A stretch of 64,000 bases of DNA from Cynocephalus volans (Eukaryota; Chordata; Mammalia; Dermoptera; Cynocephalidae): positions 78,775,918-78,839,917 of the forward strand of contig NC_084469.1 in assembly GCF_027409185.1 (NCBI RefSeq). The letters run 5' to 3'. Position 1 is the first letter of the stretch. Each line of letters opens with the position of its first letter. The position numbers and the translations under genes are program-made. Of this stretch, positions 23,721 to 35,390 are shown piece after piece. The notes under the pieces are model-generated. The model saw only the letters and a program-made list of their open reading frames with translations, made no database searches and was not told the origin of the DNA.

Positions 23721-24607
23721 GGAAATGAAAGTTTATTTTTTTAATGATGACTTATAATAACAGAAAGGATTACTAATCTGTGTGATCCCCTTGGGGTTCA
23801 GATATCTCTTAGGATGACTTAGCAGAACAGGTGCGAGCACATTTATTACAAAAGATAGAGAACATTTCACTTTTAAAATGTTCTAATTTTAAGGTGCAGG
23901 GTGTATGAGTGTAGCAGTAAAGTGTTTGAATATTGATCCACTAATCTTTCAGAAATCTGGGAGTTAAATGACACAATATCAGTTAAAGTATTCACAGTAC
24001 ACTGGACAATTACTGATGACAGTCTATTTATGATGCTAATGGAACAAATAATGATTCTGTAAAGTTTTAGAACAGATGGACAGCTATTTCTGTTTCTATA
24101 AAGTTGATGCTCAAGATAAGAGTAAACTCATTTTTTTTCTAACAAGGGAATTTTGTTTATGATATGGGAAAACTCACTCCTCATAAAGAACAGGAGGTAG
24201 TCTGTCATTAACTTTGGGGTCTAAAAAAGTCTCAGGCAAATGATAATCACTCAAGTAGGTATTTATCAAAAAACAGAAATAACAAACTGGTGGTTTGTAG
24301 TATCTTTTCTGTTTACAAAGTGCTTTAAAAAATCAGGTAAGTTCACATAAAAATTCAGGTTTTTAGTTTCTCTTTGATGAAGGAAGTTCACCATTAACAG
24401 ACTTGGTCTCTTTCATTCATTTACATTAGCTGCATGGCCTGTGTGTTCATTTAAGTTTGCAACCCATTCCTCAATATTTCATCTTTCCTATTCTTAACCT
24501 TGAAATATCCTCCTAATAAAGAGAATGCCTAGAATGTTGTGAGTAAGGAAAATATATCATTGAAGCAGGATTGCCCTAAGGGACACTTTAGACTTATTAC
24601 TTCTATC
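23721..24607. other. no recognised feature
   Basis: AT-rich unassigned DNA without open frames of interest. Confidence 0.5.
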
Positions 24608-25105
24608 TTGTGGTGGTTTAAAATAAGGGCCATGAAATCTTAGGCACTCCTTCCAATGAAAAAAAGGATCTGTGTTCCTGTTTCTTCCTTTAAATCTAGG
24701 TAGGTTTATGATTCAATTGGATTCAATAGAATGTGGTAGAAGTAAGGCTATGTGACTTCCTAGTCTAAGGTAATCAAAGGTAATGCAGCTTTTATCTTGT
24801 TTGATGAGGTATCCATTTTTGGAGTTTAGAGCTGCCACTTAAGCAGCTCAACCATTCTGGGGCCACCATGTTGTGGGGAAGCCCACGCCACATGGAATAG
24901 GGGCTGTGGTCAATGGCCCCACCAGAGGACCCATCCAACAGCTATCATTATCTACCAGACATGACTGAAGATGACTCTAGGTGTTTTCAGATTCTAGCCA
25001 TCAAGTCATCTTCAAATGCCGAAACTCTCAGCTGAGGCCCCAGACATTGTGGAGCAAAAATAAACTGTTCTCTCTGTGCCCTGTCTGGATTTTGACTCAT
25101 AGGAT
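24608..25105 (+). mobile_element. LTR-like mammalian repeat
   Basis: Order of blocks 'atgtgacttcctagtctaag', 'ggccaccatgttgtggggaa', 'gcccacgccacatggaatag', 'ctgaagatgactctaggtg' and 'gtggagcaaaaataaactgt' (AATAAA polyadenylation signal near 25059) matches a mammalian MaLR/MER-type LTR in sense. Family uncertain. Solo element. Confidence 0.6.
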
Positions 25106-25214
25106 ATGAAAATATAAAAAAGGTTGCTTTGGGGTAGCTCTTCAGATATCAATAGTAATTGAAACACAACTATTACAAAAATTATTTGAAATAGTTCTGC
25201 ACTGAAGAATACAC

Positions 25215-25310
25215 ACACTGCTTGAACTTGAGTATCTATCTGTGAAATGGGGATAGTACTTTCTATAAGATTAAAGGAACAAAGGTATGTAATGTGCCAG
25301 TTCCAGTGGC
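25215..25310 (+). mobile_element. MIR fragment
   Basis: 'ctatctgtgaaatggggata' followed by 'agtactttctataagattaa' is the MIR central/3' region in sense. Short and diverged. Confidence 0.5.
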
Positions 25311-25716
25311 TGGTTCTTGTTTTTAAAAATAAGAACATTTCTGAAGTAAGAATAACTTATGTTTATGTTATGCTGCTTCTACTATAAAAACTTAGAAAGT
25401 ACTAATATGATTTCAGCTTGTGCTGTTGGTATTTCCCCCCAAATCCTAACCCTTTCTTAACAAATAGAACTGATGCTGAAAAAAGTATTTGGATTCTGGG
25501 TAAAAAAACCTGATTAGATTGAAGACTTATTAAATAAAGGCAGCATCCTAGAAATCTTGGTGAAAGAACAAAAGCACAATTTTCATCCTTTAATCAACTG
25601 CAACAGGGACTTGTAGGCTTTTCAAATATTGAAAAAGTCAGTTAATTCTGGGAATCATAAACCATTTGATACATAACATATCTTAAACGCTTTATTTTAC
25701 CTAAATGTACCTTCCA

Positions 25717-25719
<3 letters not shown>
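25311..25719. other. no recognised feature
   Basis: Unassigned AT-rich DNA leading into the CA repeat. Confidence 0.5.
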
Positions 25720-25769
<50 letters not shown>

Positions 25770-25772
25770 ACG
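25720..25772. repeat. (CA)n dinucleotide microsatellite
   Basis: About 26 CA units with one AA interruption near the right end. Confidence 0.97.
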
Positions 25773-25802
25773 TAAACTACGTTTATCTGTCTGTCTATGG
25801 TC

Positions 25803-26431
25803 AAGGCCTTTTATTTATTTAAAATTTTTTTTCTTTTTTTATTATGAATATTCATGAGATACAAAGCTAATTGTCACCCCTCATGCCCATGATGTGAGGC
25901 CCAGATTCATACTGGTAAGCATAACCATTACCAGAAATTGCATTTGGACCCTGTGTCCCCCACCCAATTATTCCCAACCTCCCTCCCCCTCTCCTGTTCC
26001 CCCCACTCCATTTTGTTCTCTCCCTTTGCAAGACCAATGCACTACTGTGCTCTTTCTTTCCTTCCTGCTTTCTCTCCTAGCTCCAACATACCAGTGAGCA
26101 CATGTGGTATTTATCCCTCTGTGCTTTTCTTATTTCACTCAACATAAGTTTCTCTGATGGGCTAGAACCAAAAAGATGGTGAATAACAAACACTGGCGAG
26201 GGTGTGGAGAGAAAGGAACGCTCCTACACTGTTGGTGGGACTGTAAATTAGTACAACCACTATGGAAGACAGTATGGAGGTTTCTCAAACAACTGCAGAT
26301 AGATCTTCCATATGATCCAGCAATCCCGCTTCTGGGTATATACCCAGAGGAATGGAAATCATCATGTTGAAGGGATACCTGTATTCCCATGTTCCTTGCA
26401 GCTCTGTTTACAATAGTCAAGAAGGCCTTTT
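25803..26431. mobile_element. L1 insertion with twin-priming inversion
   Basis: Two L1 3' segments face opposite ways. 25813-26156 is antisense: T-rich tail, 3'UTR and the last ORF2/3'UTR part, ending at 'aacataagtttctctgatgg'. 26158-26421 is sense: ORF2 C-terminal sequence 'tggtgaataacaaacact', 'gtgggactgtaaattagtac', 'tatgatccagcaatcccgct', ending 'caatagtcaag'. Compared with the L1 copy at 17168-17346, about 130-140 bp is missing at the junction. The flanks carry AAGGCCTTTT at 25803-25812 and 26422-26431, and the match extends to 15 bp with one mismatch. Inversion plus matching duplications identifies a single insertion made by twin priming. No functional ORF. Confidence 0.85.
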
Positions 26432-26874
26432 CTTTAGGTCTGGGTTCCCTAATTAGAGCTTTGCATTGCCTTTCTTGCATTAAACCATACCAATGATATA
26501 TTGGCTGATTTTTACTTCAGTTTTTTGAGAAGAGTGAGAGCTAAATGGAACACAAGAAGCAGTTGAGAGTAGAGTCCTTTTATATTTTTGCAGTTTTTTG
26601 TAGTCCTCTTACTGATTCCTAATTAGACAGACATTTCTTTTAAGTCACTCACCACTTATTGATTTTTTTGAAGTATTTGTCTTAGTTTTGAACATCTGTT
26701 ATCTGTTTTGCATTCGTATTACATAGGTAGCTACACCTGTGAAGTAGTCATGGCAGCTCCCTCACGTCCCTTATATTTTCGTGTATGTGTTATGGTTAAA
26801 TGCCATAAAAGGGTTATAGGCAGTGTTCAGTGGGAGGGAAGGGGGAGTTTTAACTTTCTACTCTGGAGTTGGAC
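26432..26874. other. no recognised feature
   Basis: Unassigned sequence between the inverted L1 and an L2-like remnant. Confidence 0.45.
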
Positions 26875-27430
26875 AAGTGCCAACAAAGACTTCTTGAGAC
26901 AGGAGGTCCTTTACTCAATCTGGAAGGATGGCTGAGTTGGAATAGGTGGAGACAAGGAGAAGGATACTCTCTGCAGATGGGAAATGATGTGTGGAGATGG
27001 AAGGCAGTCCAGTTCAGGGCATGTTTAGCAAGTGAGCAGCACATTTCCTGGGGATGAGATGTATCTATAGGGAGGGTGATTCTTACATCCTAGTTTTCCT
27101 GGAACATTCTGACTACTGCTTGTTGTTGAAGAATCTCACTCAGTTTAGCATTTGTTCCAGATGAAAGTGTTCTCGTTTGAATAGTAAATTTTATGGATAC
27201 CCTATCTACAGGAGAAGAATAGAAAGGATGAAATACCAGGCAAACTTTTTCAGTGTTAGTAAGCAATTGAGAGTCATGGAAGATTTGGGGAATTAAGTCA
27301 GGACTGTTTCAGGAGGATTAATTTGATGACACTGCAGATTATATAATGGGGGAAAAAGAAGAGGGGCAGAGGAGAAGAAATTAGGGTGTCTGGTAATGAT
27401 TCAGAAAAGCAATCTGGAGAAAGGCAGGGG
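26875..27430 (+). mobile_element. L2-like LINE remnant
   Basis: Loose sense order: 'tctggaaggatggctgagtt', 'ggaataggtggagacaagga', 'cagttcagggcatg', 'agcaattgagagtcatggaa' and 'tcaggaggattaatttgatg' resemble the L2 3' region. Strongly diverged. Confidence 0.45.
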
Positions 27431-27712
27431 TTGAGGGAATTCAGGTGAAGGCATGCACAGGGGCAAAAATTAGAATTAATGTTGAAGCATCCTCTTCATT
27501 CATAGGTGATGTGGACGAGAAGTCACAGGAGACCAGATTTCCTGTCCTTTCCCTTAGGTCACTTGGTGGCATGGTTTAATGGTTAATCCAGATCCTTCTG
27601 GGATGGAGGGAATAAGAAATCAGGCTTTAGGTCTTACAGCTCTTCCGTCTTGGGGATGGGCCTTGTAAGTGTACACCACTGTGTTGTTGAGAATGTCTCC
27701 CCTCAAGATTTT

Positions 27713-27716
<4 letters not shown>

Positions 27717-27751
<35 letters not shown>

Positions 27752-27883
27752 TTTTGGTCTTTTTCGTGACCGGCACTCAGCCAGTGAGTGCACCAGCCAT
27801 TCCTATATAGGATCCAAACCCGCGGCAGGAGTGTCGCCACGCTCCCAGCGCCGCACTCTCCTGAGTGCGCCACGGGCTCGGCC
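27717..27883 (-). mobile_element. tRNA-Ile-derived SINE, extended/dimeric (CYN-like), young
   Basis: Minus-strand unit: 'ggccgagcccgtggcgcact' with an A-box-like start, 'gccgcgggtttggatcctat' with a B box, then a second partial unit 'tgcactcactggctgagtgc' ending 'gtcacgaaaaagacc' and an (AAAT)n tail (TTTA repeats at 27712-27754). Flanking duplications CTCCCCTCAAGATTTTTTAT at 27697-27716 and 27884-27903 are identical over 20 bp. CpGs are retained in the body. Both suggest a recent insertion. Not a tRNA gene. Confidence 0.9.
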
Positions 27884-27903
27884 CTCCCCTCAAGATTTTT
27901 TAT

Positions 27904-28069
27904 CTCATCTACGTTGTAGAAGAAGAAAAGATGCGAAGTAGTCTTGAGGGCTCACCTCCATTCTGAATTCACTTCCCATCTTTGTTATCTCATTGGAAAC
28001 TTGAGAAAAGATGAACTTTTTAATGTGTGTTGGGAAAAGGAAGAGGAGGTGACCAGAAAAAATAAAAAA
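27904..28069. other. no recognised feature
   Basis: Short interval between the SINE duplication and the L1 3' end. Confidence 0.5.
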
Positions 28070-28635
28070 ATTGTATCCACCAATGGCTGAATAAATAAAG
28101 AAAATGTGGTATGTATACACAGTGGAATGCGACTCAGCCTTATGAAAGAAGGAAATTCTGTGACTTGTGACAACATGAGTGGAGGATAGTATGCTAAGTG
28201 AAATAAGCCAGTCATAGAAAGACAAATACTGCACGCTCTCATTGATATGTGGAATCTAAAAATGTCAGACTTAGAAGCAGAGAGTAGAATGGTGGTTACC
28301 AGAGGCTGGAGTGGGAGGAAATTGGGGAGATGTTGGTCAAAGGATACAACATTTCAGTTAGACAGGAGGAATAAGTTCAAGAGATTCACTATATGACATG
28401 GTGACCATAGTTAATTATAGTGTATTGCAAACTTGAAAATTGCTGAGAGTAGATTTTAAATGTTTTCCCTACAAAAAAACAAGTTGTGAGGTGATGCCTG
28501 TGTTAAATAGCTTGAACTAGCCATTGCACACTGCATACATATATCAAAACATCATATTTCACACCATAAATATATACAATTTTTATTTGCTCATTAAAAT
28601 AAATAAATAAATAGATAGATAGGTAGATAATGTAT
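28070..28635 (+). mobile_element. L1 3' end, 5' truncated, sense
   Basis: 'tggtatgtatacacagtgga', 'atgcgactcagccttatgaa', 'gctaagtgaaataagccagt', 'gatatgtggaatctaaaaat' and 'atggtggttaccagaggctg' are the L1MA/MB-like ORF2 end and 3'UTR. It ends in an A-rich (AAAT/GATA) tail at 28598-28628. Old enough that no duplication is clear. Confidence 0.85.
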
Positions 28636-29295
28636 TTTAAAAAGAATTGTTCAGCCAAGCTATTGCAGATGTAATTTCTTTTTATCTTTTTCCAAGGCAG
28701 GAAAATCACCTTTTCCCCTTCATTCCCCCTTACAAAGACCTTTGAGGCTGTGTTCTTATCTTAGTATCTGGAAAACATTTGGATAACACTAAGTTTTCCA
28801 CCCAGGTGTGGGCCACTTTATATAAAGGACACATATGCAGCTCCCTGTTTCAATTCCCCACCCCATCTTCAGCACACATTTTCCCTGGTGCTTTTTATCC
28901 TGTTGGAGAGACTCTGAGATGAAACGGAAATATTCTGATGATGAGTTGACAGAGATGAAGTTTTTGCCCTTTTTCTAAGATGTGGGCTTTCCGGAGGCTC
29001 TGTGTCAGCCTGGGTCTGGCGCCTGAGCCACATGTGCCCTTTCATTTCATTTTCCTACCAGTGCACCACCAGCTGGCCTTGGGCTTTGCTTGGGCCAGCA
29101 TGTTTCACTTAGCCAGATAAACATTTTCAGGTGCTCTTCAAGCAGGTAGAGCTCTGGATGCTAAAGAATGTGAGTTTGGGTGCCATGTAGAAGGTTAACT
29201 ATCTTCTTGAAAACCAGGTTCCTAATTGTAAAATCAAAATGAATCTGAGTATCCATCTATGAGAACAGGATCATTAACTATTGTAGAAACATAGC
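28636..29295. other. unassigned; contains a TATA-like motif
   Basis: No repeat recognised. 'ctttatataaaggac' at about 28814-28828 resembles a TATA box in sense orientation. About 100 bp downstream a very short frame begins at 28919 and stops after about 19 codons. There is no CpG enrichment or supporting splice donor, so a promoter is not claimed. Confidence 0.35.
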
Positions 29296-29720
29296 CAAGG
29301 TGGTGTTCATGCTCTCAACAAATATTTGACCACTTCCTCTGTGTCAAGGACTATTCCAGGTCCAGGAGGGATTGCTGCCTCTGTGGAGCTTGCATCCTAA
29401 TGGGGCAGAGGGAGATGAAATACAATATAGTAAATACAGTCAGTAACATATTAGAGGGTGATAAGTGCTAATGAGGAAAAAAATTTGGAGGGCAGGGAGA
29501 AAGTGATGGGGTGAAGGAGTTTGAAATATTAGATAGGAAGGCCAGGAAGGGATTCATGATAATGTGACCAAGGAAATACCCAAAGGAAGCAAGAGACCAA
29601 GCCATGTCCAGTGGAAAGATGTCCTGGGCAAAGGACACAGCAAAATACAAAGGGTCTGAGATGACATGTTCAAGAAACAACAAACTGGCCGTTGGGCTGC
29701 AATTGACTGTCCATAGTTGC
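29296..29720 (+). mobile_element. L2-like LINE 3' region
   Basis: Sense order 'tcaacaaatatttgaccact', 'gtggagcttgcatcctaatg', 'agagggtgataagtgctaat', 'gaaatattagataggaaggc' and 'gggcaaaggacacagcaaaa' follows L2 3'-region blocks. Confidence 0.6.
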
Positions 29721-29744
29721 TGCTTTTCACATTTTGTCTGTGTC

Positions 29745-30182
29745 TTAGTCTATTTTCTGTGGCTTGTAACAGAATACTTGAAACTAGGTAATTTATAAAG
29801 AAATGGAATTTATTTCTTATAGTTTTGGAGGCTGGGAAGTCCAAGGTCAAATGTGCACATCGGGTGAGGGCCTTTTTCTTAGTGGGGAGTCTCTGCAGAG
29901 TCCCATGGCAGTGCAGGGCATCACATGGCAAGACAGCAAAAGTGTGTCTATGTGCTCTCTTCCATTCCTTATAAAGCGACCTGCCTACTCCCATGATAAC
30001 CCTTAATCTATGAATGGATTCACTAATTCATTAATTAATAAGGGCTATACCCTCATGATCCAATCACCTCTTAAAGGCCCCACCTTTCAAATACCGTAGT
30101 TGGAATACCCTCTTCATACTGTTACAATGGGGATTAATTTAAACATGGACTTTAGAGGAGACAAACATTCAAACCATAGTAC
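29745..30182 (-). mobile_element. MaLR-type LTR (MLT1/MST-like)
   Basis: Complete antisense order: 'gtgtcttagtctattttctg', 'aactaggtaatttataaaga', 'ggaggctgggaagtccaagg', 'cgggtgagggcctttttctt', 'ctgcagagtcccatggcagt', 'ataaagcgacctgcctactc', 'cctcatgatccaatcacctc', 'gaggagacaaacattcaaac'. Solo LTR. Long open frames across it (67 and 146 residues) are shadows. Confidence 0.75.
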
Positions 30183-31319
30183 TCTACGTAGTGGAGAAGG
30201 CCTAAGGTCTGACCTCATCTAGTAAATATTAGCAGTGTCATATATCTGCTGGATTATCATTAACCCTAGGATGCATTTGGAAATGCTATGTCCACCTAAG
30301 CTATTCCAGTTGAGTGTATCTGGGGTGATGGCCAGGCATCTGTCTTTGTAGACAGTTTCCCAGGAAGATTAGATGATCTGTAGGTCTGGGGATCAGCAAT
30401 CTAGATCCAATTCATCATGGTCTGTGCCTTCACATTGGTGAGAGAATCTATGAGTTCCCTCTTGAAAGCAATAAAACACTGGAGTCAATGTTGGATTCCG
30501 TTGTTTAATCATCACGGCAAAGGCATGGTGATGACAGGCTAATGTTTTTGTGTCTTATGGTCAGGAATTGCAACAGCATGGGGTTACAATAATTTCCAAT
30601 TCTGCTGTAGATCTGCCCTTTGGTCTCCTTGCATGAGACCTAGCCTCTGTTTCAGCAGGTTCCAGTTGCTCTATTCATGTCTCCCTATATCCAACGAAGG
30701 GCTAAATAAGCTAACCATAAGTATGGGAGAGATATAAATGTGGTTCACCAGGACCTGAATACAACTTGAAATATTCTGCTCTTGTTTTTGCTGCTCTCAG
30801 TTTGTTGGCCTTAAGATTCATCATTTCCACAAAATTAGAAAATATGACCACCTGGGAGACTCTGCCATGAAAGATTGTCTGACTTGTATTTCTGAGTCTT
30901 TTATCTCTAGTTTGTTCTTGGTCAGGTGCCTCCTGTTGAGTTGATCAAACACAGCCAGTGTCATATAAGAACATGGCAGCTTCTTTGGTAGCCATCAATG
31001 AGGACAGACGACAGTTCCAAAGAGAAGAAAGGTTGGGGGTAAAAATGAATATTTCCTTAGCTATTCACTCTGAGACTAAACCTTGCCTTGAAATTTTTCA
31101 TTTGGAATTGATTTAAAGCCATGGTAATTCAAGACCAAAGTCTTTAAAGTTGGATAAATGGCCCTACTAGATCTAGTGAGTCTTTCCCTGTCTACTTTAC
31201 TTAAAATGGTACTTCTCCCACCCCAGAGCTTGCAGAACTCCCTAGTAATTTTATCCCTAGCACTCACTACAATATGACATGCTAGGTCTGACATATTTGT
31301 TGTATCTTTCATTCTGTCA
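30183..31319. other. no recognised feature
   Basis: About 1.1 kb without an assignable repeat. The 112-residue antisense frame at 31076-31414 runs into the L2 3' end and has no recognisable domain. Confidence 0.45.
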
Positions 31320-31430
31320 ATATCAGCTCTGTAAAGCCAAAGACTCTTGTCTGTTCTGTTCACTGCTGTAATTCTAGTACCTGGAACAGTGCCTGCCACA
31401 TGGTAGGCACTCAATCAATAGTGAATAACT
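31320..31430 (+). mobile_element. L2 3' end
   Basis: 'tgtctgttctgttcactgct', 'acctggaacagtgcctgcca' and 'catggtaggcactcaatcaa' are the classic L2 3' terminus in sense. Confidence 0.8.
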
Positions 31431-32935
31431 AGTAAAGTTCGCATTTTTTTTTTTTTGGATACCCATAGTTATTTTAGAGCCATACTTTTCTATAACTTTC
31501 CATGATTAGGAACCCATGGATAGAGAGCCCACCTGAGCCTCCTTTGGATTAAATCCAGTGATGATTCCAGAAAACAAACAGAAGAGCAGGAGGCTGGTGT
31601 TTGTACAGCAGCTGCTGAGTTGGGGAGGGGACAGCATCTGTATTACACAAACACAGCAGTATCCCTGGGGAGAGGGTAACCCTGAGGTTTTGCAGGGTTT
31701 TTCATTATCTTGGATTAAATGAACTGTAAAATATTTGTTTTATTAGAATAGCTTGGGTTAGTTTCTGAGGACTTAAAATGTGTCTGTTTTGGGCAGCTGA
31801 TACATAAAAGAGTAGAGTGTACACAGTGTTTAGAGAACTCACTGGAACCTCCTTCATCATTTGGGGCCTGTCTTTAGGGGCCCCTCTTATTTCTACTCTA
31901 AGATCAGCAATTCTCTTGTTGACATAAAGCACTCTAGAAAGATGAACTTACAGTGTAAAAGAGTGTAGAGAGGGGTAGCTTCGTGTAGCACAGAGTACAG
32001 AGGAACTCAGGAAATTCCTTTTAACTGAATGGCTCCAGGCATAGAATTTCAGACTGGAGCAAGTGCATTGAATGAGGATGGGACTGGAGGTTCAGGAAGA
32101 GTCAGTTCCTAAATCTAATAAAAATTAGAGAACTTTTATGGGACTAGAAAGAAAATCTTCTCACGTGTACAGATATGCCAAATGCAGTTCCAAAGCATCT
32201 CCTGTCAAGTCTGCTGCTTTTAATCACTTGTGTCTAGGAAACCTGAGGGCCTCTGAGGTTCGTGAAGAAACCCCTGCTTTCTGAGTGGGGAATGATAAAG
32301 CCCAAATCCCATGGTGAGTCCCATGGTGAATGGAGAGGGAGCTTCCACATTCTTAGCTGTGAACATTGACCTTTTTCTCTGCCTGCTAGAGATTCATAAT
32401 TATATGTGTATGTGTGTGGATATATGTATTCATGTGCATGGATGTGTGGGTGAATGTATGTATATAGATGTGAGCCTGTATAAATGCATGGGAGAAGTTT
32501 GGGAGTGTATACTCTCCCAATGGTTAAGTGCTTAACTCTGGAGAGGGAAGAAAGAATGGAGCAGGGTGAAATAAAGAGGGAGAGGGGAGGAGGGTTTCAT
32601 TTTTATACTTACCCAATTCTAAAATGTTTACATCTTTTTTTTTTTTTTTGGCTACCAAAACATATTCATGCACTATTTGTGTAGTTTAAAAAAAATTTGC
32701 AAAAAAATCATAATTGACAAATGAAGTCACTAACCTATAACAAGTCGACTAACGTTTCCTTTTCCTGTTTACTCAATTTCTGGTCCATCCCAAATGACCA
32801 CAATGGCAATGGGTTGAGGAGGGTATCAATTTGCATCATGTAGGAATCATTGTTTCTCTAATGCCACCTACCTGTTTTCCTACCTATAAGCCGTTTTTTT
32901 AAATGCTGTCCATTATACCTTGAATGCATCTTTCC
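31431..32935. other. no recognised feature
   Basis: Unassigned. T runs at 31446-31458 and 32633-32650 and a GT/AT-rich patch at 32395-32480 are low-complexity only. Confidence 0.45.
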
Positions 32936-33031
32936 TTAGCCCTGTCTTCAATTGCTAAATTTTGCTCTTCCTTTAAGACCCATGTTAATTAAATCACCTC
33001 CATGAAGCTTTTCTCATTTGTTAATTATTCA
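32936..33031 (+). mobile_element. L2 fragment
   Basis: 'ttcaattgctaaattttgct', 'ttaagacccatgttaattaa' and 'tccatgaagcttttctcatt' fit the L2 'aaatgtcacctcctc...gaagccttccc' region. Confidence 0.5.
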
Positions 33032-33082
33032 TCCCATCCATCCATCCATCCATCCATCCATCCATCCATCTATCCATCCATC
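33032..33082. repeat. (CATC)n tetranucleotide repeat
   Basis: About 12 CATC units with one CTAT variant. Confidence 0.95.
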
Positions 33083-33440
33083 CTTTAGTGAATGCCTATT
33101 GAATGCCAAACTGTGTGTGAAACTTTAGGTAATACAGATATCATTCTTGCTCTATTGAAGATAATATTATAAAAAGAAGAGACAGAAAATACATAATTAA
33201 GCAAACAAATGAATATAAAATTTAAAATTGTCATGAAGGCTGGGAAGAGAATAGACATGGTGTCCTGAGAGAGAATAGTGAAACAATATCCAAATTAAAT
33301 AAGGTGGTCAGAGATGGCATTTATCCTAAGACGTAGAATGGAAAAAAATGGGAGAGACCTTACAGGGTGAGAGAGGAAAAGTAAAGGGATGTTTTCAAGC
33401 AGAGAGAACAATACACATGATCTCTTCTGCTTCTGAGATC
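33083..33440 (+). mobile_element. L2-like LINE remnant
   Basis: 'tgaatgcctattgaatgcca', 'catgaaggctgggaagagaa' and 'aataaggtggtcagagatgg' follow L2-type order. A separate L2-like terminus 'gtagtaggcactcaataaat' lies at 33543-33562. Confidence 0.5.
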
Positions 33441-34554
33441 CTACATTTGTTTATCACATTGTTCACTGTATTTGTCATTTCTATGTTCATATTCTTGCTT
33501 TTCATGTTTTTTTTTTTTTTGACGCTTTCAGTTGCTGTCATGTAGTAGGCACTCAATAAATTAAATCCGGCATCCATGGACTCCACAGTGGGAAGAAGGC
33601 GCTCCCTTGTATGACTTAAAGACAACTTAAATTTCATTGATATCCTCTTCAGAGAGTCCCTAGAAGTACAGAGATGGTTTCCAAAATGATCTTCAGGACT
33701 AAATTTTAAAATAGTTTTTCTTTTCCAAGTCACTTCTTTACCCTTAACCATAAAAGAGAGATTGCTATTAACTATGATCCAATTCTGGTTGGGTAGAGTC
33801 AATTCTTGTGCCAAACATATCTTAAAATTATTTTAGATCTTGTTAAAGAGGAACACTTTCTTTTGTGTTCTCTTGAGCCTGTGATCTTTTGGGGGGCGGG
33901 TTGGGGGGAGAGAAAGCATATTATTGGTAGACTAGAAACTGCTTTCTTTACTGTAATGTATAACTAGAGAATGTACCCAGCCTACAATTACCTCCCTATG
34001 CCTCTAACAAGAGCTGGTGCTGCTTTCCCAACTTAATGTGTTGTTTGTCAGTCATGTTGATTTTTCTCTAAGGTCTGGACTTGAGGCATGAAAAGGTTTT
34101 TATTTTGTAAATGAGTAAGCAGGAAAGCTCTTTTCTCTATCCCTTGGGGATAGCATCTTTAAGGCTGAGTTCCAATTTCAGAAATGTATGGTGACCAGAA
34201 TAAAGTGGAAAATGCCTTGCCATATCCAGAAAGCCACAGGATCTTAGAAGCAACTTTAGAAATCATTTAGGTCACTCTCCTATCCAGTGCTGAAATTTGT
34301 TTACAACAGCCCTAAAATATTACCATGTGTCCCACTTATACATAAACACTCCCTTGTTGAAGAACTTAGTGACTTCTAAGAAAGATCATTCTGACTTATA
34401 GTTATCTCTGGATTTTAGACATAACTTCTTCATATCAGTTTCATCCCATAAATTTTAGTAAGACAAAACCTACATTTCTAACATTTATCTCCCCAGTAAT
34501 CCTGAGTATATTCACTGAAAAGGTAAAGAACACGTCTTATCCGTGGCTTAATTA
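33441..34554. other. no recognised feature (short L2 end at 33543)
   Basis: The 139-residue antisense frame at 33395-33814 is the longest here. It crosses a T run (lysine stretch) and the L2-like terminus, so it is judged spurious. The rest is unassigned. Confidence 0.45.
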
Positions 34555-34690
34555 AAACTAAATTGGGCTTTGGATCAGAAGATTCATATTATGGCTCCAC
34601 AAACTAATTGACCTTGGACAGGTTTTAAATTTCTGCTCCTTAATTCCTTCCTCTCTAAAATGTAGATAATACTACTCACTGACATTTGAC
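34555..34690 (+). mobile_element. MIR fragment
   Basis: 'tggatcagaagattcatatt', 'ttgaccttggacaggtttta', 'tctctaaaatgtagataata' match MIR 5' to central sequence in sense. Confidence 0.6.
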
Positions 34691-35390
34691 AACAAGTTAC
34701 AGAAAACCCAAATAACATGGGCTTAAATTGTAAGGATGTATATTGTTTTTTTAGCAAGAAGCTCAAAGATGGACAGCCTTAGGCTTGGTCTTATAGTTTG
34801 TTAATTTCTCCATGAACCCAGGCTCTATCTTTCTGCTCGCCTATTCTCAGCATTGTTGGCTTTTTTCTTTGTGCTTTCTGTGGCGTAACTTTAAGACGGC
34901 TGCTTTCGTTTCAGGTATCATGGATGAATTCTATGCAGGAAGAGAGAAGTAACATCGGCAAGCTCTCCTTTCACTACCTTCTTTTTCCTCAGGAAGCAAA
35001 ACAGCGTTCTCTGAAGCCTTCCTGCAGACCTTTGTCGGTTTCTCATTGGTGAGACTGGCCATCCCTCCCTGCAAGGTGAGCTGGGAAAGTGAGACAGGTA
35101 AGAGGGAAGGAGGCTGTGGTGGCTGTGCCTTAGCCCACTCACCACAGGTGCCACGGCAGCTCTCACATCTCTCCCGAATCATCACTTCTCCAAGCTTATC
35201 ACTCCCCATGGCCTCAGCAGCTCTGAAAATGGCTGGGTTTGCATCCTCCTTCACCCCTTTGGTCTCCTTGGTTGGGGTAATTATGGTCAGAACCATGCAT
35301 GGCTGTATCACCTGGAGTTCAACCAGGGAGCAGAACCACTACAATTGTTATGAACGATGGGAGTCATTGTGGGATTAGATCTTACAAAAT
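34691..35390 (-). mobile_element. unnamed mammalian interspersed repeat
   Basis: 'acaagttacagaaaaccca', 'atgggcttaaatt', 'gaacccaggctctatctttc', 'aagacggctgctttcgtttc', 'ggtttctcattggtgagact' and 'cctgcaaggtgagctgggaa' have the order of a common mid-age mammalian repeat with LTR-like antisense start. I cannot name the family with confidence. Overlapping open frames (82-126 residues, both strands) are shadows. Confidence 0.45.

Noticed and set aside
27712..27754. CRISPR-like short repeats
   Set aside because: Simple TTTA microsatellite from a SINE tail, with no unique spacers; also a eukaryotic context.
33395..33814. 139-residue antisense open frame
   Set aside because: Crosses a T run giving a lysine stretch and an L2-like end; no domain or splice context.
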